From Deltaproteobacteria bacterium UBA2957 (GTDB lineage Bacteria > Myxococcota_A > UBA796): a stretch of DNA of 30,441 nt. Position numbers and translations under genes: made by a program. Shown here in pieces: positions 22,388 to 30,441 of this stretch. The stretch spans positions 3,315 to 33,755 of the forward strand of contig DEBL01000360.1 in assembly GCA_002348535.1 (NCBI GenBank), written 5' to 3'. The number at the start of each line of letters is the position of its first letter. Within the stretch, counting starts at the first letter, position 1. A model generated the notes under the pieces. The model saw only the letters and a list, made by a program, of their open reading frames with translations, made no database searches and was not told where the DNA came from.

Positions 22388-23515
22388 TCACTGCCGCAAG
22401 GACCAAGGGAGCATCAACGCACGCCACACGCAGGCGGCAACCGACCGGGTTCCCTTCATGTCCAATCGAACAACCACCTTGTCCTCTGTGTGGAGTCGTG
22501 CCACCGGGATTTTGGGAAATGCCTGAAGGCAATGTTGAACCGTGTACTCCGAGTCGAGGCTGACATTCGCAATCAAGGTCAGAGTGCCTTCGAGCCCACT
22601 GGCCGCTCGGCGCAGGGCATCCCATCGTCGGCGAAGACTCTCACCGTCTGCGAAACAGATCAACGTTGGATTGGCCGACCACGCATTTAGAACCTGAACC
22701 GAGCGTATAAACGGGCTCGATCCGCCATCGATCTCAAACGTGCCAACAAAACTGAATCGATGCAGTCCACTGTTGGAATGCATCAGCGCCGTGGTCAACG
22801 CAGATCCCCCAGACACGGACCGGATCTTCAACGGCGGGTCCACTCTCTCTGCCGCGGCCAACACGCGCCACCCCGGGTCACACAAACCTGGCGCGCCTTC
22901 ATTGGCGCCGAAGACTCCGACCACCCGTTCGCTGGATCGAGCTTCGTCAAGCAGGTCACGTATCCACTCTTGGTCTTGGCGAATCTCGTACAGTGGTGGA
23001 ACATCGCCGAGGCCGTAACGCTCAAACAACTGCTCGACTGCTGGGCCGCTTCCGCTCTCGATGAGCAGCAGATCCATCGACTGGAGCACGCGAAGCGTGC
23101 GCACACTAAGGTCCAGTGCGTTTCCGAGATGGCCGGGGATCAACCACAGGTTGGACCCGTCCAAATCACCTCTTGGCCCAACGACCAACGCATCGACAGG
23201 GTGGACACCCTCGTCCCCTTCGTTCTGTTCAATTCGTGCCTTTAAGGCGCCCATCAGTTCTCGGTTGACGGCGGACAGTGTCGCCTCGCTCGAATCGATC
23301 GTCACGGCAAAATGTGCCGTCTCAAAGGCTGAATCGCCGCCCGTACGGCGATGCATTCGCGCCTGAAGACCCGATGAAAAACCGATGCGGATGCAGTCCT
23401 TCCGGTGATCATGGTCATAGAGGTCTACCGACAACGCAACGACAACGATGTCCCCGTGTGCCGGGCCACCGACCCGCCACGGGTGGATCAGTCGAAGTGC
23501 TAAATCTCTATCCAA
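22388..23515 (-). CDS. RsmI-like tetrapyrrole-methylase-family protein with N-terminal extension
   Basis: The 375-residue protein has, from about residue 120, the layout of the RsmI (16S rRNA C1402 2'-O-methyltransferase) group of the tetrapyrrole methylase fold: LWLIPGHLGNALDLSVRTLR matches the opening strand and helix, ANEGAPGLCDPGWRV matches the SDAGTPGISDPGYRL segment, and SVSGGSALTTALMHS matches the GPSA segment. Several of these are altered, notably the Gly-Thr-Pro SAM site, which reads EGAPG. RsmI proteins are normally about 280 residues. The extra N-terminal 115 residues are unrecognised. The start is TTG at 23515 with AAGGAG about 10 nt upstream. It could be a divergent paralog with another substrate. 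Confidence 0.7.
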   Translation of the reverse strand: MDRDLALRLIHPWRVGGPAHGDIVVVALSVDLYDHDHRKDCIRIGFSSGLQARMHRRTGGDSAFETAHFAVTIDSSEATLSAVNRELMGALKARIEQNEGDEGVHPVDALVVGPRGDLDGSNLWLIPGHLGNALDLSVRTLRVLQSMDLLLIESGSGPAVEQLFERYGLGDVPPLYEIRQDQEWIRDLLDEARSSERVVGVFGANEGAPGLCDPGWRVLAAAERVDPPLKIRSVSGGSALTTALMHSNSGLHRFSFVGTFEIDGGSSPFIRSVQVLNAWSANPTLICFADGESLRRRWDALRRAASGLEGTLTLIANVSLDSEYTVQHCLQAFPKIPVARLHTEDKVVVRLDMKGTRSVAACVWRALMLPWSLRQ

Positions 23516-23654
23516 ACCGGTGTTCTCCTTTCACCAACCCCTGCAGCGGGCCTCCGCACCCGAAGTCCATCATCGACTCCGCCTCCACACCGTATCAAGC
23601 CGATGTCGCTCCGAGCGAATAGACGTAGCTCCAACCCCCACACTCAGAGTTGTT

Positions 23655-25955
23655 TTGTTCTCTCGTTCCCCTCGCCGTCTATCTTTGCTTGTGCTGTTGG
23701 CACTGATGGTGGCTGTTGGCTTTGGCATCGCCGTCGAACAGCGGTTTGGCGAGCAACTGGCTTCCGTGAGCGAGGACGCACCACCGCGAGATCCGAGTGG
23801 CAGGAGGCTGTACATCCTGATGGTGGACTCTCTCACCATTGACGATGCCAACCGAATGCCCGCCTTCGAGGCCCTTGGCCGGGAGGGGTTTCGAATGGAG
23901 GTCCAGCCGTGCTTCGACAACTTCACGACCGCATGCGTCAGAGAGATGCTGACGGGGCGGCGGGTATTCTCCTTGTTTGCAGTCCTCGAAAACCTGCAAG
24001 TCACCCGCCCGGGGGTGGGCGACAACATCATGTCCGATGCACGCCGCGCAGGCCTGCGTACCGCACTGTTGTCGTGGGGTGACCTGCGCGGATGGTCAAA
24101 GGCCGTGGACACCGACCACCAACTGAAGTCGGGACAACGCGATGAGGAAGCTGCGATCGGAGTCGAGCTTGCATCATCCCACGATGTGGTCTTTCATCAC
24201 TGGATTTGGCATGACATCGCAAGTCATCACTACGCAAAGCACAATGGCAAAAAATACGCCGAGAGCCTTGAGCGCACGAACGCCCTGATCGAATCCATCG
24301 CAGCCGAGTTGCCGTCGGACATGGATCTCATCGTCGCCGGCGACCATGGCCACGCTCCCGATGGTCGCCACGTCCAAGGAATGGACCTGCCGACCGTGCT
24401 GGTCGCGCGGTCCCCCAATCTTGCATCCATGGTGGTTCAAGAGCGGACGCCAATCACGGCCACTCGGTTCGTAATTGCAGCCATCACGGGGCTTGGGAGT
24501 CATGCCAGCACGGTTCAACCGGAGTGGCAGTCCTGGCTCTCCAGCCGGGTGGGACAGACGCTGCGTTCCATGAACACCGCGCCAATCAATGCCACCAACA
24601 CCCTGCAGCTTCCCTTGGGCCCCATGGTGGCCGCCTCAGGCCTCGCAGCGATCGGCTGCATTGCATTGGGCTGGAAGCTTGGGGTGCTGTTTGCGCTGTG
24701 GATGGCAGCCGCCGGCTTCCTGTTCCCCGAGTGGTTGGAATTCAGTCATGTGCGTGGCTTCCGGAAGCCGATCATGCTCCTTGCTTGGTCGCTCCCCGTC
24801 GCGGCGGCTGTGGTCAGTCTGGTTCGAACCCGGTCACTGGTTCACTGTTGGGCGGCCGTGGCCCGCGCAAGCCTCGCCCTCGGACTGGTGGCTTGGCCCG
24901 GATTGTTCGTGACAGGTGTTCTGCGCAACACGGACGCGATGCTCGCCCCCTGCATCATTCTCGCCGCACTCATTGCGCTGGGCGCGCATCGCGAGAACAA
25001 CACCGTGCCGTGGGCCCGGCCAAGCCTTGTCGTCATTGGAATGTGCGCCATCGGTGTCGCGCTGACGTTTGTGATCACCGACTTCAACACCAACCATTTT
25101 CGCATCCGACGCTTCCCGGCACTGTGGGCCTTCAAAGGGCAACCGGAGATTCGCACGGCCGCGACCGTGCTCTTGGGCATAGCTGTGCATCGACTCCTTG
25201 ATTCCGATCGCCGGTGGGCCGCTATGGGTGGACTTGCTGTGCTCAGCGGACCTCTGCTCTCGACAATGGGCGCAGCGCTCACGATGCTTCTGTTTACGGC
25301 CTCATGGCTGTCCCCGAACGGTGTCTGGCGATTGCGATTGTTGTCCATCACTGCCATTGCGCTCACGGGGCACACGCTCACATCAAAACGGCAGTTGGGT
25401 GTGCTGCTGACCGTTGCCGGCGCGGGATTGGCCATTCAACTACTTCGCCGAGCCGCCGCCGCTTCGAACCCCCACCCCGCAACGCTGCGCATCTCCACCG
25501 CTATCGTGCTGATTGTGACCGGCTTCATTGGCCTTGCATGGACCACCAAGCTTCAGGTTTCAGGGGTTGACTTCACGTTTGCCGTCGACTGGCTACCCGG
25601 TCGTTTGCACAAGGATCTCTGGTTCATCGTGGCTGGAGCCACGGTGCTAAACTGCTTTCTCCCCCTCATATTGACCATTGAGAATGTCCGGAAAAATCTG
25701 CCCGACGTGCTCCATTCCGCAGCTGAAATCGCGGCGCGATTCAGCGTGCTGCGCTTCACCGGAACCACAGTGTTCGCGACCGCTTGGATGATCCCCATGG
25801 GTGACGCAGCCGCCTCTTCTCGATTGCGCTCATTTCTGCAGGACGGCTTCATATGGCTCATCCTCGGCACCGTGCTTGCCTTGTGGTCTTGGACGCGCCC
25901 CGGTCGAGGCCATCCACGCGATCCGGCGCAAACCACAGAACATCGCGTAAGCTGA
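23655..25955 (+). CDS. Alkaline-phosphatase-superfamily membrane protein, GPI ethanolamine-phosphate transferase-like
   Basis: The protein has about 766 residues from the chosen start. After an N-terminal membrane segment (RRLSLLVLLALMVAVGFGI) comes an extracytoplasmic hydrolase/transferase domain with the metal and nucleophile motif VDSLT (Asp58, Thr61) and AGDHGHAPDGRH (Asp230, His231, His239). From about residue 315 onward there are roughly a dozen hydrophobic helices. This order, catalytic domain then polytopic domain, is that of the eukaryotic PIG-N/PIG-O/PIG-G enzymes, which transfer phosphoethanolamine. The role here may be transfer of a phosphoalcohol to an envelope lipid or glycan. 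The true start is uncertain: TTG at 23655 gives a sensible signal anchor but has no good Shine-Dalgarno, while the frame is open back to 23448 with non-coding-like sequence. Confidence 0.75.
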   Translation: MFSRSPRRLSLLVLLALMVAVGFGIAVEQRFGEQLASVSEDAPPRDPSGRRLYILMVDSLTIDDANRMPAFEALGREGFRMEVQPCFDNFTTACVREMLTGRRVFSLFAVLENLQVTRPGVGDNIMSDARRAGLRTALLSWGDLRGWSKAVDTDHQLKSGQRDEEAAIGVELASSHDVVFHHWIWHDIASHHYAKHNGKKYAESLERTNALIESIAAELPSDMDLIVAGDHGHAPDGRHVQGMDLPTVLVARSPNLASMVVQERTPITATRFVIAAITGLGSHASTVQPEWQSWLSSRVGQTLRSMNTAPINATNTLQLPLGPMVAASGLAAIGCIALGWKLGVLFALWMAAAGFLFPEWLEFSHVRGFRKPIMLLAWSLPVAAAVVSLVRTRSLVHCWAAVARASLALGLVAWPGLFVTGVLRNTDAMLAPCIILAALIALGAHRENNTVPWARPSLVVIGMCAIGVALTFVITDFNTNHFRIRRFPALWAFKGQPEIRTAATVLLGIAVHRLLDSDRRWAAMGGLAVLSGPLLSTMGAALTMLLFTASWLSPNGVWRLRLLSITAIALTGHTLTSKRQLGVLLTVAGAGLAIQLLRRAAAASNPHPATLRISTAIVLIVTGFIGLAWTTKLQVSGVDFTFAVDWLPGRLHKDLWFIVAGATVLNCFLPLILTIENVRKNLPDVLHSAAEIAARFSVLRFTGTTVFATAWMIPMGDAAASSRLRSFLQDGFIWLILGTVLALWSWTRPGRGHPRDPAQTTEHRVS

Positions 25956-26063
25956 AGCTTGAATTGGCGGAGGTCCAAGACTTCACTTTCAGTTTGACTT
26001 CCGCGCATCCTTCCGAGAGAATCGCGCTTCATCGCCGACTTTACTCGTTCCGCGGGAGACATG

Positions 26064-27002
26064 ATGAACAAAATAGCTGCTGCGTTTGTATTGCTCACCC
26101 CCTTGAGTTTGGGGTGCCTCCCGGGCGTTTCGAAATCGCCGACTCGCGACCGATCCGGCATTCCCATGGAACCGTTCGCCATTGATCCGGATCCTGAGCC
26201 GTTGAATACGTCCTGTTTGACAAGTCCGCTGAACGGTTGCGACGAGTCCAAAACGCTTGCGGACGGCATTCGTGCCATGACGAACCTCCACAATCTCCAG
26301 ATGAAGGAGGTGGATGCCAGCCTGCGGAGTCTGTCCGTGTTGCTCAATCGGGCCGATGACATTCCATCGCTGCGGGTGACGGCACCGCGGCTGAACACCC
26401 GCAGCTGGGTTGACCCCGATGCGACCTACCCTGCACCGCTCGAACTGCGAATGGAAACGGAACGGGGCCTGAACCGGATGGGTGCCGATTCGATCGACAC
26501 GCTGGTGGACGCGCTCATTGCGCTCGAACAACAAGCAGACACCCACCGCAGTTCGTGGAATGCCCTGATCGACCTCTACCCAGCAGGCCTCGTGCTGCCG
26601 GACTCGGTAACCATCGAGCGGCAGTACACGAGAGTTCACGCCGCACTGCAGCACAGAAGTTTTAAGTTCTCCGTGCCAAAACACCTCGGCAAAAAATACA
26701 TCAAGCGAAACGTCGAGCCATGGGTGGCGGTGGCCAGTCACGTGATCACGGTTCCCGGCATGCGCTACAAAGCCGTCGGAGAACACCGCCAAGAACTGCC
26801 GCCGGCATTGACTGTGAGCGGCAAGGGACCGTTCGTCATCAGCGAGACGCCCAATGCCCGGGCGAAGTGGGAGTACAATTCGTTTGTCAAACCCTCCGAC
26901 GCATGCAAGCAACTCCGCGGAGAGTTGCGCTTTGTGCGCGCCGATAAAGCCGTCCCACTTCGAGCGTCATTTGCCCGCACATCAAACGGAGGTTCCCGAT
27001 GA
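26064..27002 (+). CDS. Lipoprotein of unknown function, coupled to the next gene
   Basis: The product has 312 residues and begins MNKIAAAFVLLTPLSLGC, with the lipobox SLGC. ATGs at 26061 and 26064 are both possible; the second gives better spacing (5 nt) to GGGAG. The middle part, about residues 65-200, is helical and contains an LRxLSVLLNRADD-like stretch; the C-terminal part is more beta-like with a single Cys near 280. No family is recognised. Its stop overlaps the start of the following gene as ATGA, so the two proteins probably work together at the envelope. Confidence 0.75.
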   Translation: MNKIAAAFVLLTPLSLGCLPGVSKSPTRDRSGIPMEPFAIDPDPEPLNTSCLTSPLNGCDESKTLADGIRAMTNLHNLQMKEVDASLRSLSVLLNRADDIPSLRVTAPRLNTRSWVDPDATYPAPLELRMETERGLNRMGADSIDTLVDALIALEQQADTHRSSWNALIDLYPAGLVLPDSVTIERQYTRVHAALQHRSFKFSVPKHLGKKYIKRNVEPWVAVASHVITVPGMRYKAVGEHRQELPPALTVSGKGPFVISETPNARAKWEYNSFVKPSDACKQLRGELRFVRADKAVPLRASFARTSNGGSR

Positions 27003-28432
27003 AACGCTGGGTACCCATCGCCTTATTGTCCAGCTTGTTCGCACTTGAACTGCAAGCTGCACCAAACTTACGATCTGAAATATCCAACCACAAGGTGGCT
27101 TCCGAACTGGACGCCATGATGAAAGAAGCACGCGAGTCGGAGCTGGGGAAACGCCAGATCTTAAACGACCTCCCAAATCGGCTGGCCGGAGAGTTCTTGG
27201 TGCCCGAGGTTGCTGAAGGCGAGTTCAGCGGGTCAAACGGTGACTACACCTACACGGCGCCCGTCGAGTACACCGCATCGGGCAACCTGACGGGCGTTCT
27301 CAACGAAATGGCGACGGCCCTCGGCGGCGTACGCGCCGCCGGCTCATCGGTGTGCGTGTTCAACGTCGACGGCACGTACCGCAAAACCAATATTCGGCCC
27401 CAAGCCGTTGAGAGCTTGCTGAAGGCGCTCGGCACGAGCGCCAAGGCCATCGCACCCACAACGCATTACCGCGCCGAAGTTGGCGACACGACGGTCATCC
27501 TGAGTGAATCCACCCTTGGTGCTGAGCTGTTTCAGCTGGTGGAAACCGCGATCACACGCGGGGGCACGACACGCCTGAGGCTTGTCTCAACAGACGGCAG
27601 CCGCGTCAGTCCATCCGAAAAGGCTGCGAAGCTGGTGCTCGAGACCGCCGAGGGGCAACGACTGAAGCTGGAAGTCGAACTTGATGGAGCCAAAGATGGC
27701 CTTGCGAACTCCGTTCCAGACGGTTCCGAATGGCGAGTCAACGGGTCTGCCGTGCGGGTTCCGTTTTCGAGCCGCATCGGCGGGCAGATGGTCTTGCTGC
27801 AGGCCATGCTGAAAAATGGGGGCATTGCATTCCGCAACCCCGAAAAGGTCATCAACTTTCCGTCCTTCTTTGGTTCCGTGAAAATGCCAACGCAGGAAAT
27901 CCACCTGCTGGGGTCTGACAATGCATGGTTCGCCCGATCCTCCGTCGACACCGGCGGCGTAATGGAAGTGTTTCATGCAACGGGTGAATGCAAGACAAAT
28001 GTGGTCCTGTCTGGGAAGAAGGCGAAGGTCTCCATTGGTCCACTCAAAGACACCATTTGGTCGATCGCCAACCGATTCCAAACGGTTCGGCCGGACCGCG
28101 TGGAAGCCCGCCTGAGCTACCTGCGGGGCCCACACAATGCGACGCCGCCATCGGGCATCACCAACCGCGAGTTCGACAGCTTCATGGGCCGCGGCGCCGC
28201 GTGCGACCAAGCCTGCGGCATGACGAGCACCCGGACACGCAAAGCCATGACCATGACCGCCGTCCTCGACCCTGAGGCCGGGCAAGGCATGCGCTCTTTT
28301 TCGAAGGAACGGTGCATCGAAGCCTGCATGATCTCGGCCGGCTATCGACGATGCCTCGCGCGCTCAATTGATGTTGAAGGCGCCTCAGACTTCCTCTACG
28401 AAGCGGGCATCTGCGAACAACGCAGACCGTGA
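26999..28432 (+). CDS. Exported protein of unknown function
   Basis: The 477-residue product begins MKRWVPIALLSSLFALELQA, a standard signal peptide. The N-terminal half includes GEFSGSNGDYTYTAP and alternating beta-like sequence; the C-terminal 80 residues contain six Cys in a CDQACGMT and CIEACMISAGYRRCL pattern. I do not recognise the family. The ATG has GGAGG 5 nt upstream and overlaps the previous stop. The gene ends only 10 bp from a convergent exported-protein gene. An EnvZ-like or enzyme motif is not visible, so a structural or binding role is only a guess. Confidence 0.75.
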   Translation: MKRWVPIALLSSLFALELQAAPNLRSEISNHKVASELDAMMKEARESELGKRQILNDLPNRLAGEFLVPEVAEGEFSGSNGDYTYTAPVEYTASGNLTGVLNEMATALGGVRAAGSSVCVFNVDGTYRKTNIRPQAVESLLKALGTSAKAIAPTTHYRAEVGDTTVILSESTLGAELFQLVETAITRGGTTRLRLVSTDGSRVSPSEKAAKLVLETAEGQRLKLEVELDGAKDGLANSVPDGSEWRVNGSAVRVPFSSRIGGQMVLLQAMLKNGGIAFRNPEKVINFPSFFGSVKMPTQEIHLLGSDNAWFARSSVDTGGVMEVFHATGECKTNVVLSGKKAKVSIGPLKDTIWSIANRFQTVRPDRVEARLSYLRGPHNATPPSGITNREFDSFMGRGAACDQACGMTSTRTRKAMTMTAVLDPEAGQGMRSFSKERCIEACMISAGYRRCLARSIDVEGASDFLYEAGICEQRRP

Positions 28433-28442
28433 GTCGCAGCGC

Positions 28443-29804
28443 CTACGGTTCCGTCAACGTGCACGTGAGGGATCCGTCTTCATTCGAACACCGGTAGTGC
28501 CCGCCCTGAGACACCACGAGTGTGGCGCTTTGCTGACCGGTTCCGCCGAAGGCGTCCACCCGGCACGGGCCCTCCCCCGCTTGAGACAGGGTGACGCCCT
28601 CGGCCGACCCCTTGACGAACCCTCCCACCTGACACAGCACGTGGAGCGTATCGAACACCATCGGCGGTGCCGAGACGCTGATGCGAAACAGCCCAGTCTG
28701 TCCGACGGGTGTCGATTCAATGCGGAGCCGGCGCAGGAGGTCTTCGGCCTCGACCAGTTCGGATGCTTCAAAGGTCTCCCGGACATGCTCAAATGCAGCC
28801 GCCAACGGACCGCATTCCGTCTCAATGAGTTCTTCACCCTGTTCCAATGCGACCTGAAGCACGCTGGCTTGGGCGACCCAAGTCTCGACGGCGCGGATGC
28901 ATTCTCCCTTGAGGTCCGTTGCTAGTCCGACGCACTGTTCGATCTTGGGGCGGAGCGCTTCCCATGCCATCGAAGCCTTCCGCTGGGCCTCGCTTTTCGC
29001 CCCTTCCAGTTTCGCCAGTCGAATTCGCTCTCCTTCGCGTTGTGCGTGGTTTTTACACTCCTGAAGTCGCAGTTTGTCGTCGATGTCCAGTTTCGAGGTT
29101 TCTTGGAAATCCGCCGCGGCGGTGGCCGTTCGAACAGCAATGCCAGCGGCGACCTCGTGTACGGGCAATGGAGCGTGTTGCAGTACATCTGGCCACGAAC
29201 GCGTCTTGTACGCGACCACCACGTGTCCTTCGGATTCTTGGGCGCACTCCTGCTGCATTTCGCCACCCACCTTAAACCCGGCGACGCTCGCGCCCCCTTC
29301 AATGCTGCGACACAGTTGCTCCTTCACCTCCGCGCTCAAAACCGAGGTGATCACGAAGAGGTCCGCCGGATCGTCAAACCGTGCCAGTGCATCCCGGCAT
29401 GCCTGACTTGGATTCAACTGGAGCGATGCAATCTCAGACACAAACGGCTCGGCAAAGCGGCGCTGCTTGTACTCCATGCCCCCCGCTCGTACGCGCGCGA
29501 TTCCCAACGGCACACGCGCACCGGCCTTCATGGCCTGTATCACCTCGAGGCTGGTGTACAGGCCTTCCCGGGGCGTCACAGCGAAGCAATCCGCGTTGAA
29601 CATCACCGGTGAATTCGATGCGCGGCTGTAGACGTCACCGGCAGAATAGGTGGAGCTTCGTTCCGGCGTCATGGTCCAGCCGGCACTAGTCAAGATTTCA
29701 TCGAGGCTCGGCGGGACCGACGGTTTCACGTCGGGACGCTTCGCGCTGGCTGGCAACCCACAGAGGGTGCTGCACACGATCCAGATTCCGATCCGTTCTC
29801 GCAT
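28443..29804 (-). CDS. Exported Cys-containing protein of unknown function
   Basis: The 453-residue product begins MRERIGIWIVCSTLCGLPASA, a signal peptide. The middle of the protein (about 240-350) is rich in Lys, Glu, Arg and Ala with a helical, coiled-coil-like pattern (KLRLQECKNHAQREGERIRL and following). The C-terminal 90 residues look beta-sandwich-like and include paired Cys. No family is recognised. ATG at 29804 is preferred because GGAGG lies 8 nt upstream; ATG at 29819 is possible. It is convergent with the two coupled genes on the left. Confidence 0.7.
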   Translation of the reverse strand: MRERIGIWIVCSTLCGLPASAKRPDVKPSVPPSLDEILTSAGWTMTPERSSTYSAGDVYSRASNSPVMFNADCFAVTPREGLYTSLEVIQAMKAGARVPLGIARVRAGGMEYKQRRFAEPFVSEIASLQLNPSQACRDALARFDDPADLFVITSVLSAEVKEQLCRSIEGGASVAGFKVGGEMQQECAQESEGHVVVAYKTRSWPDVLQHAPLPVHEVAAGIAVRTATAAADFQETSKLDIDDKLRLQECKNHAQREGERIRLAKLEGAKSEAQRKASMAWEALRPKIEQCVGLATDLKGECIRAVETWVAQASVLQVALEQGEELIETECGPLAAAFEHVRETFEASELVEAEDLLRRLRIESTPVGQTGLFRISVSAPPMVFDTLHVLCQVGGFVKGSAEGVTLSQAGEGPCRVDAFGGTGQQSATLVVSQGGHYRCSNEDGSLTCTLTEP

Positions 29805-29923
29805 GCCAAAGCCCTCCATGACGCAGGGTGCGCCTCTACTATAAGTTGCCTACCGGACAATTATTGCATGCTTATTGCGAGCGCCATCGCACGCAGGGTC
29901 GTGCACTCCGCCCCACTCTGCAA

Positions 29924-30193
29924 ATGAATGTGCAAGGCACGGCTGGAGTCGCCTTCCGCATTTCTGCGGTAGACCCCGCTTCCTACCCAGAGGAGAGGGT
30001 GGAAGGGGCATGGTCTGGGTACCGACCGGAAAAAGTACCGAGCGACACCTTTCCAGCACTCAGCGGAAGCATCGATATTGCCTTTACATCCAGGCACTCC
30101 TCTGTGCGCTTCACCATGCTGATTGGCGGCGATCTTGTCCTCGGCCATGGGCCATCGGCTCCCGCCATGGCGGGATTTGAGCGTCCGTTTTAG
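29924..30193 (+). CDS. Small hypothetical protein, uncertain
   Basis: The open frame has 89 residues from ATG 29924 and can be extended to GTG 29828. The sequence is beta-like (AFRISAVDPASYPEERVEG, then SIDIAFTSRHSSVRFTMLI) and its codon choice resembles neighbouring genes. There is no convincing Shine-Dalgarno and no family match. CTACTATAAG near 29835 could be a promoter -10 box. The other frames in 29820-30240 look worse. Without this gene, the 450-bp gap between 29804 and 30254 would hold nothing recognisable. Confidence 0.4.
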   Translation: MNVQGTAGVAFRISAVDPASYPEERVEGAWSGYRPEKVPSDTFPALSGSIDIAFTSRHSSVRFTMLIGGDLVLGHGPSAPAMAGFERPF

Positions 30194-30253
30194 ACCGCCC
30201 TCACCGAGTCGCCTTTCGTTGACGGTTAAGGGAACCACCAAACGGAGTTTCTC

Positions 30254-30441
30254 ATGAATCAACTCGCGCTCGCAGCGGCGCTATTTAGTCTTGCCTGCCA
30301 GACCGAAAAGACACACATCGACACATCCTCGACTCCGGAACAGTCGGCTGATGCGGATGCCGATGCCGACACAGACGCAGATGCCGACGCAGACGCCGAT
30401 GCCGACGCAGACGCAGATGCCGATGCCGACGCAGACGCCGA
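30254..30441 (+). CDS. Lipoprotein with Asp-Ala repeat, truncated by window edge
   Basis: The 62 visible codons begin MNQLALAAALFSLAC, a short signal peptide with the lipobox SLAC. After an acidic-polar linker, residues from about 32 are alternating Asp and Ala up to the edge. GGAG lies 6 nt before the ATG. The design is the same as the truncated gene at the left edge, but the signal peptide and linker differ, so these are two different genes. The functional part is outside the window. Confidence 0.8.
   Translation, partial: MNQLALAAALFSLACQTEKTHIDTSSTPEQSADADADADTDADADADADADADADADADADA
30347..30441 (+). repeat. Asp-Ala-coding tandem repeat at right edge
   Basis: Six-base units of the form GAYGCN, mostly GATGCC, GACGCA and GACGCC, run to the window edge and code for (Asp-Ala)n with a single Asp-Thr. 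The pattern mirrors the minus-strand repeat at 1-32. Confidence 0.85.

Noticed and set aside
25989..26912. Minus-strand open frame of 307 codons opposite the lipoprotein at 26064
   Set aside because: The plus-strand gene has a lipobox, ribosome-binding site and coupled downstream gene; the antisense frame has none of these.
1..30441. tRNA, rRNA, CRISPR arrays, insertion sequences or phage genes
   Set aside because: No transposase, integrase, terminal inverted repeats, CRISPR-type repeat series or cloverleaf-like sequence was recognised by reading; a tRNAscan or Infernal run would be needed to be sure about small RNAs.

Overview
The window looks like a fragment of a marine, Gram-negative bacterial chromosome, probably from the Myxococcota / former Deltaproteobacteria. 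The grounds are moderately high GC outside one AT-rich promoter island, many lipoproteins with clear lipoboxes, cysteine-rich or Asp-Ala-repeat secreted proteins, an SGNH hydrolase with a MYXO-CTERM-like tail, and a proteorhodopsin. Taxonomy is an inference from style; no rRNA or tRNA gene was recognised. Both ends lie inside (Asp-Ala)n-coding repeats of two different lipoprotein genes that point outward, so the window edges may be places where assembly stopped.

Region 1 (1-770): a truncated DA-repeat lipoprotein, then a small four-helix membrane protein. Region 2 (770-9169, minus strand): the main object of interest, a seven-gene operon in which every junction is an NTGA or TGATG overlap. 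In transcription order it encodes a radical SAM enzyme with an N-terminal B12-binding-like domain, a homocitrate-synthase-like enzyme, large and small subunits of an aconitase / isopropylmalate-isomerase-like dehydratase, a thioredoxin-reductase-like flavoprotein without a CxxC, a LuxE-type acyl-protein synthetase and a LuxC-type acyl thioester reductase. Together they suggest condensation of a 2-oxo acid with an acyl-CoA, isomerisation, radical modification, then carboxylate activation and reduction to an aldehyde. I do not recognise this combination as a described pathway.

Region 3 (9378-11810): a light-related block. A photolyase/cryptochrome is split into two overlapping genes with the FAD domain first and the Rossmann domain second. 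It diverges from a blue-tuned proteorhodopsin across a 312-bp AT-rich region carrying two perfect dyads and a direct repeat. Several strong inverted repeats, including a good intrinsic terminator, follow the rhodopsin. Region 4 (11847-13364): cobyric acid synthase CobQ, relevant because the radical SAM enzyme may need a corrinoid.

Region 5 (13584-19623): surface and secreted proteins. These are a duplicated Cys-rich lipoprotein, the SGNH hydrolase, two small lipoproteins and a large lipoprotein with Ig-like repeats and a possible BPI/TULIP-like domain. A decayed class III nucleotide cyclase fragment lies just downstream of the large lipoprotein gene. Region 6 (19705-25955): an ATP-grasp ligase, a YceI-family protein, an alpha/beta hydrolase, an RsmI-like methylase with an N-terminal extension, and a large membrane protein resembling GPI ethanolamine-phosphate transferases. 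Region 7 (26064-30441): two coupled exported proteins of unknown function, a convergent exported protein, a small unknown ORF and a second truncated DA-repeat lipoprotein.
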